In this document: positions 16,654 through 24,508 of the stretch, piece after piece | Layout of the letters: each line of letters begins with the position of its first letter | Numbering within the stretch: position 1 is the first letter of the stretch | Translations under genes and position numbers: made by a program | Assembly (NCBI RefSeq): GCF_002803085.1 | Contig: NZ_NNBJ01000005.1 | Span: forward strand, 62,001-126,000 | Length of the DNA: 64,000 nucleotides | Source of the DNA: Streptomyces sp. CB01201 | GTDB lineage: Bacteria > Actinomycetota > Actinomycetes > Streptomycetales > Streptomycetaceae | Direction: 5' to 3' | The notes under the pieces: generated by a model | Seen by the model: the letters and a program-made list of their open reading frames with translations, nothing else | Database searches by the model: none | Told to the model about the DNA's origin: nothing

Positions 16654-17622
16654 TCACGCCTCCGGGATCTCGAACTTGGACGTGCGCTGCATGCCCGCCG
16701 CCCGGCCCTTGCCGGAGATGACCAGGGCCATCTTGCGGCTGGCCTCGTCGATCATCTCGTCGCCGAGCATCGCCGAGCCCTTCTTGCCGCCCGCCTCCGA
16801 CGTGCAGTACTCGTACGCGTCCAGGATCAGCTCGGCGTGGTCGAAGTCCTCCTGCGACGGCGAGAAGATCTCGTTCGACGCCTCGACCTGGCCCGGGTGC
16901 AGCACCCACTTGCCGTCGAAGCCGAGGGCGGCCGCACGCTGGGCGACCGCGCGGTAGCCGTCGACGTTGCGGATCTGGAGGTAGGGGCCGTCGATCGCCT
17001 GGAGGTCGTTGGCGCGCGCGGCCATCAGGATCTTCATGAGGATGTAGTGGTACGCGTCGGCGCCGTACCCGGGCGGCTGCTCGCCCACGACGAGCGACTT
17101 CATGTTGATCGACGCCATGAAGTCGGCCGGGCCGAAGATGATCGTCTCGGTCCGCGGCGAGGCCTCTGCGATCGCGTTGACGTTGTTGAGGCCGCGCGCG
17201 TTCTCGATCTGCGCCTCGATGCCGATCTTGCCGACCTCGAAGCCCATCGTCTTCTCGATCTGGGTGAGCAGCAGGTCGAGGGCCACGACCTGCTGGGCGT
17301 CCTGCACCTTCGGCAGCATGATGCAGTCGAGGTTCTGGCCCGCGCCCTCGACGACCGTGACGACGTCGCGGTACGTCCACTCGGTCGTCCAGTCGTTCAC
17401 GCGCACCACCCGCGTCTTGCCCGTCCAGTCGCCCTCGTTGAGGAACTTGACGATGGTGTGCCGCGCCTCGGGCTTGGCCAGCGGGGCGCAGGCGTCCTCC
17501 AGGTCGAGGAAGACCTGGTCGGCCGGCAGGCCCTGGGCCTTCTCCAGGAAGCGGGGGTTCGACCCGGGGACCGCGAGGCAGGAGCGGCGGGGGCGGAGCC
17601 GGTTGACGGGGGTGGTGCTCAT
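16654..17622 (-). CDS. CitE-like CoA ester lyase, probable beta-methylmalyl-CoA/malyl-CoA lyase
   Basis: 322 residues with the CitE/HpcH TIM barrel. RRSCLAVPGSNPRFLEKA opens the protein, LDLEDA supplies metal/substrate residues, and IEAQIENARGLNNV carries the metal-binding glutamate. It should split beta-methylmalyl-CoA into glyoxylate and propionyl-CoA. Malyl-CoA cleavage is also likely, as known for the family. The ATG overlaps the mutase stop (ATGA), with GGAGG 7 nt upstream inside the mutase gene. Neighbouring pathway genes make this assignment firmer than sequence alone. Confidence 0.88.
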   Translation of the reverse strand: MSTTPVNRLRPRRSCLAVPGSNPRFLEKAQGLPADQVFLDLEDACAPLAKPEARHTIVKFLNEGDWTGKTRVVRVNDWTTEWTYRDVVTVVEGAGQNLDCIMLPKVQDAQQVVALDLLLTQIEKTMGFEVGKIGIEAQIENARGLNNVNAIAEASPRTETIIFGPADFMASINMKSLVVGEQPPGYGADAYHYILMKILMAARANDLQAIDGPYLQIRNVDGYRAVAQRAAALGFDGKWVLHPGQVEASNEIFSPSQEDFDHAELILDAYEYCTSEAGGKKGSAMLGDEMIDEASRKMALVISGKGRAAGMQRTSKFEIPEA

Positions 17623-19646
17623 GCGGGGACCTCCAACGGGTCGAGCTTGTTCGCTTTCCGGATCTCGTCGACGATACGGCCGATGATCTCCGTGATACCG
17701 AAGTCCTTGGGAGTGAAAACGGCGGCTACGCCCGCCTTGCGCAACTCCTCGGCGTCCGCGGGCGGGATGATCCCGCCGGCGATGAGGGGGATGTCGCCGG
17801 CCCCGGCCTCGCGCAGCCGCACCAGTACGTCCGGCACCAGCGCGGCGTGCGAGCCGGACAGGATGGACAGGCCGACGCAGTGCACGTCCTCGGCGAGGGC
17901 GGCGCTCACGATCTGTTCCGGGGTGAGCCGGATGCCCTGGTAGACCACCTCGAAGCCGGCGTCCCGCGCACGCACCGCGATCTGCTCGGCCCCGTTGGAG
18001 TGGCCGTCGAGGCCCGGCTTGCCGACCAGGAGGCGCAGCCGGCCCGAGCCCAGGTCGGCGGCGGTTCGGGCCACCTTCGCGCGGACGGCGGCCAGCGGGG
18101 TGCCCTCCTCGGCGGTGACCGCGACCGGGGCCGAGGACACACCGGTGGGCGCCCGGAACTCGCCGAACACCTCCCGCAGCGCCTCGGACCACTCGCCGGT
18201 CGTGACACCGGCGCGCACGCACTCCAGGGTGGCCTCCATCAGGTTGCCGGTGCCCTGGGCCGCCTCCTTCAGCTTCTCCAGCGCCTTGCAGGGCCGCGGG
18301 TGGTTGAAGGGAGGCTGGTAGCGGGTGTCGCGCCAGTTCTTCAGGGCGGCGACCACCCGGGCCTCGACGGCCGGATCGACCGTCATGATCGCCCCGTCCA
18401 GATCCGCGGTGAGCGGGCTCGGCTCGGTGGACTCGTAGCAGTTGACGCCGACGATCTTCTCCTCGCCGGCCTCGATCCGGGCCCGGCGCTCGGCGTGCGA
18501 GGAGACGAGCTGCGACTTCAGATAGCCCGACTCGACCGCCGCGAGCGCGCCCCCCATCTCCTGGATCCGGCCGATCTCGGCCAGGCACTCCTCGACGAGG
18601 GAGTCCACCTTGGCCTCGATGACGTGTGATCCGGCGAAGATGTCCTCGTACTCCAACAGGTCGCTCTCGTGCGCCAGGACCTGCTGGATGCGCAGCGACC
18701 ACTGCTGGTCCCAGGGACGCGGCAGACCCAACGCCTCGTTCCAGGCCGGGAGTTGGACCGCGCGGGCGCGGGCGTCCTTGGACAGCGTCACGGCCAGCAT
18801 CTCCAGCACGATCCGCTGGACGTTGTTCTCCGGCTGGGCCTCGGTCAGACCGAGCGAGTTGACTTGGACGCCGTAGCGGAAGCGGCGCTGCTTGGCGTCC
18901 TCGATCCCGTACCGCTCCCGTGTGATCTCGTCCCAGATGCGGCCGAAGGCGCGCATCTTGCACATCTCCTCGACGAAGCGGACGCCCGCGTTCACGAAGA
19001 AGGAGATGCGGGCGACCACATCGCCCTTGCGGTCCTCGGGGATCTGGCCCGACGCGAACACCGAGTCGAGCACGGCGATCGCGGTGGACATCGCGTACGC
19101 GATCTCCTGGACCGGGGTGGCTCCCGCCTCCTGGAGGTGGTAGCTACAGATGTTGATCGGGTTCCACTTGGGGATGTTGTTGACGGTGTAGCAGATCATG
19201 TCCGTCGTCAGGCGCAGCGAAGGCTCCGGCGGGAAGACGTGCGTCCCGCGCGAGAGGTACTCCTTCACGATGTCGTTCTGGGTGGTGCCCTGGAGCTTGG
19301 TGATGTCCGCGCCCTGCTCCTCGGCCACCACCTGGTACATGGCGAGCAGCCACATGGCGGTGGCGTTGATCGTCATCGAGGTGTTCATCTGCTCCAGGGG
19401 GATGTCCTGGAACAGCCGCCGCATGTCCCCGAGATGGGACACCGGGACCCCGACCCGGCCCACCTCGCCGCGGGCGAGGATGTGGTCGGGGTCGTATCCG
19501 GTCTGCGTCGGAAGGTCGAACGCGACCGACAGACCCGTCTGACCCTTGGCGAGGTTGCGGCGGTAGAGCTCGTTGGACGCCTCGGCGGTCGAATGACCCG
19601 CGTAGGTCCGCATGAGCCACGGCCAATCCTTCTGACGCTCTGTCAT
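17619..19646 (-). CDS. Ethylmalonyl-CoA mutase (MeaA-like, B12-dependent)
   Basis: 675 residues. Residues 1-520 form the acyl-CoA mutase barrel (TYAGHSTAEASNELYRRNL and SVAFDLPTQTGYDPDH are family landmarks). Residues 536-670 form the cobalamin-binding domain with the D-x-H-x-x-G motif at D547-H549. It rearranges (2R)-ethylmalonyl-CoA to methylsuccinyl-CoA. Being a single chain of this length immediately after ccr, it fits the ethylmalonyl-CoA branch rather than the two-subunit methylmalonyl-CoA mutase. It lies 14 bp after ccr and overlaps the lyase gene by 4 bp. Confidence 0.93.
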   Translation of the reverse strand: MTERQKDWPWLMRTYAGHSTAEASNELYRRNLAKGQTGLSVAFDLPTQTGYDPDHILARGEVGRVGVPVSHLGDMRRLFQDIPLEQMNTSMTINATAMWLLAMYQVVAEEQGADITKLQGTTQNDIVKEYLSRGTHVFPPEPSLRLTTDMICYTVNNIPKWNPINICSYHLQEAGATPVQEIAYAMSTAIAVLDSVFASGQIPEDRKGDVVARISFFVNAGVRFVEEMCKMRAFGRIWDEITRERYGIEDAKQRRFRYGVQVNSLGLTEAQPENNVQRIVLEMLAVTLSKDARARAVQLPAWNEALGLPRPWDQQWSLRIQQVLAHESDLLEYEDIFAGSHVIEAKVDSLVEECLAEIGRIQEMGGALAAVESGYLKSQLVSSHAERRARIEAGEEKIVGVNCYESTEPSPLTADLDGAIMTVDPAVEARVVAALKNWRDTRYQPPFNHPRPCKALEKLKEAAQGTGNLMEATLECVRAGVTTGEWSEALREVFGEFRAPTGVSSAPVAVTAEEGTPLAAVRAKVARTAADLGSGRLRLLVGKPGLDGHSNGAEQIAVRARDAGFEVVYQGIRLTPEQIVSAALAEDVHCVGLSILSGSHAALVPDVLVRLREAGAGDIPLIAGGIIPPADAEELRKAGVAAVFTPKDFGITEIIGRIVDEIRKANKLDPLEVPA

Positions 19647-19660
19647 GAATCGTCCTGGGC

Positions 19661-20998
19661 CTAGATGTTACGGAAGCGGTTGATGGCGTCGATGTGCTTC
19701 TCGCGCAGTTCGGGGTCGCTGACGCCGAGGCCTTCGCGCGGAGCCAGCGCGAGCACGCCGACCTTGCCCTGGTGCAGGTTGCGGTGCACGTCGTAGGCGG
19801 CCTGTCCGGTGTCCTCCAGGGCGTACACCTTGGAGAGCGTCGGGTGGATCTTGCCCTTGGCGATGAGGCGGTTGGCCTCCCACGCCTCGCGGTAGTTGGC
19901 GAAGTGCGAGCCGATGATGCGCTTCAGGGACATCCACAGGTAGCGGTTGTCGTACTCGTGCATGTAGCCCGAGGTGGAGGCGCAGGTGGTGATGGTGCCG
20001 CCCTTGCGGGTGACGTAGACGCTCGCGCCGAAGGTCTCGCGGCCGGGGTGCTCGAAGACGATGTCGATGTCCTCGCCGCCGGTGAACTCGCGGATGCGCT
20101 TGCCGAAGCGCTTCCACTCCCGGGGGTCCTGGGTCCGCTCGTCCTTCCAGAACTTGTAGCCCTCGGCGTTGCGGTCGATGATCGCCTCGGCGCCCATCGA
20201 GCGGCAGATGTCCGCCTTCTGCGGAGAGGACACCACGCAGATCGGGTTGGCGCCGCCCGCGAGCGCGAACTGCGTGGCGTAGGAGCCGAGTCCGCCGCTG
20301 GCGCCCCAGATGAGGACGTTGTCGCCCTGCTTCATGCCGGCGCCGTTGCGGGAGACCAGCTGTCGGTACGCGGTCGAGTTGACCAGACCGGGAGCGGCGG
20401 CCTCCTCCCAGCTCAAGTGCTTCGGCTTGGGCATGAGTTGGTTGGACTTGACCAGCGCGATCTCCGCCAGGCCGCCGAAGTTGGTCTCGAAGCCCCAGAT
20501 GCGCTGCTCGGGGTCGAGCATCGTGTCGTTGTGCCCGTCCGAACTCTCCAGCTCGACCGACAGGCAGTGCGCGACGACCTGGTCGCCGGGGTGCCAGGCG
20601 TTGACGCCGGGGCCGGTGCGCAGCACGACTCCGGCGAGGTCGGAGCCGATGATGTGGTGCGGCAGGTCGTGCCGCTTGGTGAGCTCGCTCAGCTTTCCGT
20701 AGCGCTCCAGGAAGCTGAACGTGGAGACGGGCTCGAAGATCGAGGTCCAGACCGAGTTGTAGTTGACCGAGGAGGCCATGACGGCCACCAGGGCCTCGCC
20801 CGGGCCGAGTTCGGGTATCGCGACCTCGTCCAGGTGCAGGGACTTGCGGGGGTCCTTGTCGCGGGTGCTGAGCCCGGCGAACATCTCCGCCTCGTCCTTG
20901 TGCACGGTGATCGCACGGTAGGACTCGGGGAGCGGCAGAGCGGCGAAGTCGGCGGAGGTGGACTCCGGCGACTGGATCGCGTCCAGGATTTCCTTCAC
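19661..20998 (-). CDS. ccr: Crotonyl-CoA carboxylase/reductase
   Basis: 445 residues, a zinc-free medium-chain dehydrogenase/reductase. The NADPH-binding glycine motif WGASGGLGS and the family stretch FEHPGRETFGASVYV are present. It reductively carboxylates crotonyl-CoA to ethylmalonyl-CoA using NADPH and CO2. This is the entry step of acetate assimilation by this pathway and a source of ethylmalonyl-CoA extender units for polyketides. GTG at 20998 has GGAGG 7 nt upstream. First gene of a five-gene operon, with a long structured leader of about 220 nt and a defined promoter at 21224-21252. Confidence 0.96.
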   Translation of the reverse strand: MKEILDAIQSPESTSADFAALPLPESYRAITVHKDEAEMFAGLSTRDKDPRKSLHLDEVAIPELGPGEALVAVMASSVNYNSVWTSIFEPVSTFSFLERYGKLSELTKRHDLPHHIIGSDLAGVVLRTGPGVNAWHPGDQVVAHCLSVELESSDGHNDTMLDPEQRIWGFETNFGGLAEIALVKSNQLMPKPKHLSWEEAAAPGLVNSTAYRQLVSRNGAGMKQGDNVLIWGASGGLGSYATQFALAGGANPICVVSSPQKADICRSMGAEAIIDRNAEGYKFWKDERTQDPREWKRFGKRIREFTGGEDIDIVFEHPGRETFGASVYVTRKGGTITTCASTSGYMHEYDNRYLWMSLKRIIGSHFANYREAWEANRLIAKGKIHPTLSKVYALEDTGQAAYDVHRNLHQGKVGVLALAPREGLGVSDPELREKHIDAINRFRNI

Positions 20999-21017
20999 GG
21001 TGTTGCCTCCGTCGAAG

Positions 21018-21032
21018 CGCCCCTGAGGGGCG
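21018..21032 (-). promoter_or_regulatory. Leader hairpin just upstream of the ccr ribosome binding site
   Basis: CGCCCC and GGGGCG arms around 3 nt, 7 nt upstream of the GGAGG at 21006-21010. Further small stems lie in the leader (GCCTG/CAGGC at 21125-21139). They could affect translation or mRNA stability. I see no known riboswitch pattern. Confidence 0.35.
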
Positions 21033-21223
21033 TTGAGGGTCTTCGGGGGTGGTGCTGTGGAGGTGTGCCGTCGGTTCGGCGGTGTGGTTCAAGTGCGGCA
21101 GCGCCGGGTGGGCGCGGGAGGGTTGCCTGTGACGCAGGCGTCCGGGCGCACGCGCCAGTGGCGGCTCGTGGGGACAGTCGGCGTACGGCGGATTCGCCGG
21201 CTGCCGACCACCCGGACAACATC

Positions 21224-21252
21224 AACGTATGGCACCCGGTGCCAAGTGACAA
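21224..21252 (-). promoter_or_regulatory. ccr operon promoter with internal palindromic operator
   Basis: On the minus strand, -35 TTGTCA (21247-21252) and -10 TACGTT (21224-21229) are separated by 17 bp, a good vegetative-sigma promoter. The spacer holds a perfect inverted repeat TGGCACC, G, GGTGCCA (21230-21244). A third half-site GTGCCA sits at 21261-21266, 22 bp from the matching half-site at 21239. A repressor bound here would block RNA polymerase. The TetR gene just upstream is the obvious candidate (inference). Confidence 0.75.
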
Positions 21253-21350
21253 GACACTGCGTGCCAAGAGTTTCTCTCAGTTGCGGAATGCCCCGCGCAG
21301 ATGAGCGATGATCGATCGTTGCAGGTCAGCGCCTCGCCCGGGAACGCGAA

Positions 21351-21381
21351 CGGCCGCACCCCCCGATGAGGGGTGCGGCCG
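21351..21381 (-). terminator. Hairpin terminator after the TetR gene
   Basis: 12-bp arms CGGCCGCACCCC and complement with a 7-nt loop, 20 bp downstream of the TetR stop on the minus strand. It isolates the regulator from the ccr operon. The remaining bases of 20999-21400 hold the ccr leader and promoter and no gene. Confidence 0.8.
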
Positions 21382-21400
21382 ACGTCATGCGGTGCGGCTG

Positions 21401-22207
21401 CTACGTAGTCCTGAGGGCCTGCTTGATGCTCTGCATGATCTCGTCGAGCGGGGCGTCCGTGCGGGCCACCGCGACCAGTACCTCGTCGCTGGTCGACACC
21501 GAGGCCGCGGCCGCCTTCGGCTTTGCCGTACGGCCCGCGCCGATGCCCGAGCCGAAGGTCTCGCGCACGATCGAGAAGGCGTGGTCGAGCTGGCTCTCCA
21601 CGTCGCCCTGGCCGCCGGCCCGCAGCCAGCGGCGCAGTACGTGGTTGTGCGCGGTGACGACCGCCGAGGCGGCCACCTCCGCGAGCAGCGGGTCGTCGTT
21701 CCCCGGCTGGTGGTCGTGCTCGTCGAAGTGGCCGAGCAGATAGCGCGTGAAGAGGCGCTCGTAGCGCGCGACCGAGGCGATCTCGGCCTCCCGCAGCGTC
21801 GGCACCTCACGGGTCAGCTTGTAGCGGGCCACGGACACCGTGGGCGAGCCCGCGTACATCTTCATGACCTCTTTGATGCCCCGGCACACGGTGTCGAGCG
21901 GATGCTCGTGCGGGGGCGCGGCGTTGAGGACCGACTCGGCGCGCACCAGGGTGTCGTCGTGGTCGGGGAAGATCGCCTCTTCCTTGGAGCGGAAGTGCCG
22001 GAAGAAGGTCCGCCGGGCTACCCCGGCGCGGGCCGCGATCTCGTCGACGGTGGTCGCCTCGTACCCCTTCGCGGAGAACAGGTCCATCGCCGCGGCCGCC
22101 AGTTCACGGCGCATCTTGAGGCGCTGTGCGGCCGCCCTGCTGCCCGCGGCACTTTCCGGGGCGTCGGGCACAGCGTTCGTACGGGAGGACCTGGCTGGCT
22201 GGGGCAT
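21401..22207 (-). CDS. TetR-family transcriptional regulator
   Basis: 268 residues. After a polar N-terminal tail of about 33 residues comes a TetR helix-turn-helix: AAMDLFSAKGYEATTVDEIA followed by GVARRTFFRHFRSKEE. The C-terminal ligand domain is divergent, and an Ala/Lys-rich linker (TAKPKAAAASVS) precedes a short C-terminal helix. The start MPQPARSS at 22207 is chosen over an in-frame ATG at 22225; neither has a clear ribosome binding site. It sits between the 3-hydroxyacyl-CoA dehydrogenase and ccr genes on the same strand, so it likely controls one or both. Candidate ligands are acyl-CoAs (inference). Confidence 0.9.
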   Translation of the reverse strand: MPQPARSSRTNAVPDAPESAAGSRAAAQRLKMRRELAAAAMDLFSAKGYEATTVDEIAARAGVARRTFFRHFRSKEEAIFPDHDDTLVRAESVLNAAPPHEHPLDTVCRGIKEVMKMYAGSPTVSVARYKLTREVPTLREAEIASVARYERLFTRYLLGHFDEHDHQPGNDDPLLAEVAASAVVTAHNHVLRRWLRAGGQGDVESQLDHAFSIVRETFGSGIGAGRTAKPKAAAASVSTSDEVLVAVARTDAPLDEIMQSIKQALRTT

Positions 22208-22298
22208 GGACCGAACGTACTGCATGTTCGCAGGAAGTCGCGCCCACGGGGGCGGGCTGCCCGGAGGTTCCAGCAGCCCGCCCCACCCCGCCTCAGGA

Positions 22299-24080
22299 TC
22301 AGCGCCGGGCATACTCGCGGAATCCGCGGCCCGTCTTACGGCCCAGGCAGCCGGCCGCGACGAGGTGTTCGAGCAGTGGCGCGGGGGCCAGACCCGGGTC
22401 GCGGAACTCGGCGTGCAGCACCTTCTCGATGGCCAGGGAGACGTCCAGGCCCACCACGTCGAGCAGTTCGAACGGGCCCATCGGGTAGCCGCCGCCCAGC
22501 TTCATCGCGGCGTCGATGTCGTCCAGGGTCGCGTAGTGCTCCTGCACCATCTTGATCGCGTTGTTGAGGTACGGGAAGAGCAGCGCGTTGACGATGAACC
22601 CGGCGCGGTCGCCGCAGTCCACCGGGTGCTTGCGGATCTTCGCGGTGACGTCCCGGACGGTGGCGTGCACCTCGTCGGAGGTGAGCACCGTGCGGACCAC
22701 CTCGACCAGCTTCATCGCCGGGGCCGGGTTGAAGAAGTGCATCCCGATGACGTCCTGCGGGCGCGCGGTGGCGCGGGCGCAGGCGACGACGGGCAGCGAG
22801 GAGGTGGTGGTGGCGAGCACCGCGCCCGGCTTGCAGATCTTGTCCAGGGCCGCGAAGAGCTGCTGCTTGACCTCCAGGTCCTCGGCGACCGCCTCGACCG
22901 CGAGGTCGACCTCGGCGAAGGCTTCCAGGGCGCCGGCGGCCGTGATCCGGTTCAGGGTCTCCTCGCGTGCCTCGGCGGTGAGCCGGCCCTTGTCGACGGA
23001 GCGTGAAAGCGACTTGCCGATACGGGACTTGGCGGTCTCCGCCTTCTCCAGGCTGCGTGCCGCGAGCACCACGTGGTAGCCGGCCTTGGCGAAGACCTCG
23101 GCGATGCCGGAGGCCATGGTGCCCGAGCCGGCCACGCCGACCGAGCGGACCTCCCGGCCGCCGCCGGCGCCCGCGATGGCGTCCGGCGTCTGGGCGTCGG
23201 GCACCACGACCGGGCTGCCCTCGCCCTCGTAGGTGTAGAAGCCGCGGCCCCGCTTGCGGCCGGTGAGCCCGGCCTCGGCGAGCTGGCCGAGGATGGGGGC
23301 GGGCGCGTGCAGCCGGTCCTGCGAGGAGGCGTACATCGCTTCCAGGACGGTCCGCGCGGTGTCGATGCCGATCAGGTCGAGCAGTTCGAGCGGGCCCATC
23401 GGCAGCCCGCAGCCCAGCTTCATCGCGGCGTCGATGTCCTCGCGCGAGGCGTACTTGGACTCGTACATCGCGGCGGCCTGGTTGAGGTAGCCGAAGAGCA
23501 GTCCGTCGGCGACGAAACCGGGGCGGTCGCCGACCGCGACGGGCTCCTTGCCCAGGTCGAGGGCGAGCGCGGTGACCGCGTCCACGGCCGGGGGAGCGGT
23601 GAGCACCGACGAGACGATCTCGACGAGCTTCATCGCGGGCGCCGGGTTGAAGAAGTGCAGGCCGATGACGCGCTCGGGGTGCGCGGAGTCGGCGGCGAGC
23701 CGGGTCACCGAGAGGGCGTTGGTGCCGGTCGCCAGGATCGCGGTGGGAGCCACGATGGAGTCGAGCGCGTGGAAGACCTGCTGCTTGAGCTCGTAGGACT
23801 CGGGCACGACCTCGATGACGAGCTCGGCCTCGGCCGCGGCCTGGAGGTCGGTGAAGGTACGGAACCGGGCGAGGATGTCGCCGCGCTCCTGCGGGGTGAT
23901 CCGCTCACGGGCCACCGCGCGGGCCGTGGAGGCCTCCAGGGCGGCCACCGCCTGGCGGCCTGCGCGCTCGCTGATGTCGATGCCGATGACCTCGCGGCCG
24001 GCGCGGGCCAGGACCTCGGCGATGCCGGTGCCCATCGTGCCGAGTCCGACCACGGCGACAGTGTTCAGGGGGACGTCCAT
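22299..24080 (-). CDS. 3-hydroxyacyl-CoA dehydrogenase with two tandem copies
   Basis: 593 residues made of two complete dehydrogenase units. Unit 1 (about 1-290) begins AVVGLGTMGTGIAEVLARAG; unit 2 (about 307-593) begins GVAGSGTMASGIAEVFAKAG. Both carry the LHFFNPAP or MHFFNPAP catalytic-His segment and the C-terminal GRKxGRGF helix region. It oxidises 3-hydroxyacyl-CoA with NAD in beta-oxidation or in butyrate/PHB turnover, and could supply crotonyl-CoA to the ccr pathway. No enoyl-CoA hydratase domain is fused, unlike FadB. ATG at 24080 has GGAG 7 nt upstream. An internal duplication followed by divergence is the simple origin. Confidence 0.93.
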   Translation of the reverse strand: MDVPLNTVAVVGLGTMGTGIAEVLARAGREVIGIDISERAGRQAVAALEASTARAVARERITPQERGDILARFRTFTDLQAAAEAELVIEVVPESYELKQQVFHALDSIVAPTAILATGTNALSVTRLAADSAHPERVIGLHFFNPAPAMKLVEIVSSVLTAPPAVDAVTALALDLGKEPVAVGDRPGFVADGLLFGYLNQAAAMYESKYASREDIDAAMKLGCGLPMGPLELLDLIGIDTARTVLEAMYASSQDRLHAPAPILGQLAEAGLTGRKRGRGFYTYEGEGSPVVVPDAQTPDAIAGAGGGREVRSVGVAGSGTMASGIAEVFAKAGYHVVLAARSLEKAETAKSRIGKSLSRSVDKGRLTAEAREETLNRITAAGALEAFAEVDLAVEAVAEDLEVKQQLFAALDKICKPGAVLATTTSSLPVVACARATARPQDVIGMHFFNPAPAMKLVEVVRTVLTSDEVHATVRDVTAKIRKHPVDCGDRAGFIVNALLFPYLNNAIKMVQEHYATLDDIDAAMKLGGGYPMGPFELLDVVGLDVSLAIEKVLHAEFRDPGLAPAPLLEHLVAAGCLGRKTGRGFREYARR

Positions 24081-24308
24081 CACGGGACTCCAGGGATGAG
24101 TGACGACTGAGAGAGGGCGCACGCGACCGGCATCAGGGGGCGCTCGAATACGCCAACGGGCGCACGGCGTGCGGGAGTTGAGTCGTGGTGCAAGGGCCGA
24201 CGGCCCTGTCCCGGGGCACGTCGTACAGAACTGCCGAACCGACGATCACTCGCGGTGGCTGCGTCACCAGGCCACCGGAGTCGCGGGGGGTTACCCGCTC
24301 ACCTGAGA

Positions 24309-24324
24309 TTAACTGGCGAGTAAC
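24309..24324 (-). promoter_or_regulatory. Possible operator upstream of the hydroxyacyl-CoA dehydrogenase gene
   Basis: Imperfect inverted repeat TTAACTGGCGAGTAAC within an unusually A/T-rich patch 229 bp upstream of the start. The ACT-GGCG-AGT core with TTA/TAA flanks looks like sites used by acyl-CoA-responsive TetR repressors. The assignment is tentative. The rest of 24081-24508 contains only the tandem repeat below and no gene. Confidence 0.35.
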
Positions 24325-24366
24325 GAGCGCGCCAGACCCGAGGCGTCATCGGTCCATGTGATCTGG

Positions 24367-24446
24367 CTCGCCCCGCCACCGGCTCGCCCCGCCACCGGCT
24401 CGCCCCGCCACCGGCTCGCCCCGCCACCGGCCCGCCCCGCCGCCGA
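24367..24446. repeat. 16-bp tandem repeat, four perfect copies plus one degenerate
   Basis: Unit CTCGCCCCGCCACCGG starts at 24367, 24383, 24399 and 24415; the fifth copy at 24431 has changed bases. It lies just past the stop of the TPR-like regulator remnant. Copy number is likely to vary between strains. Confidence 0.9.
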
Positions 24447-24508
24447 GGGGCGGAGTGATCCGGCGCGCCCCGCCGCGGTGGGCCGGTGCGTGGCCGCCGG
24501 GGATCCGC

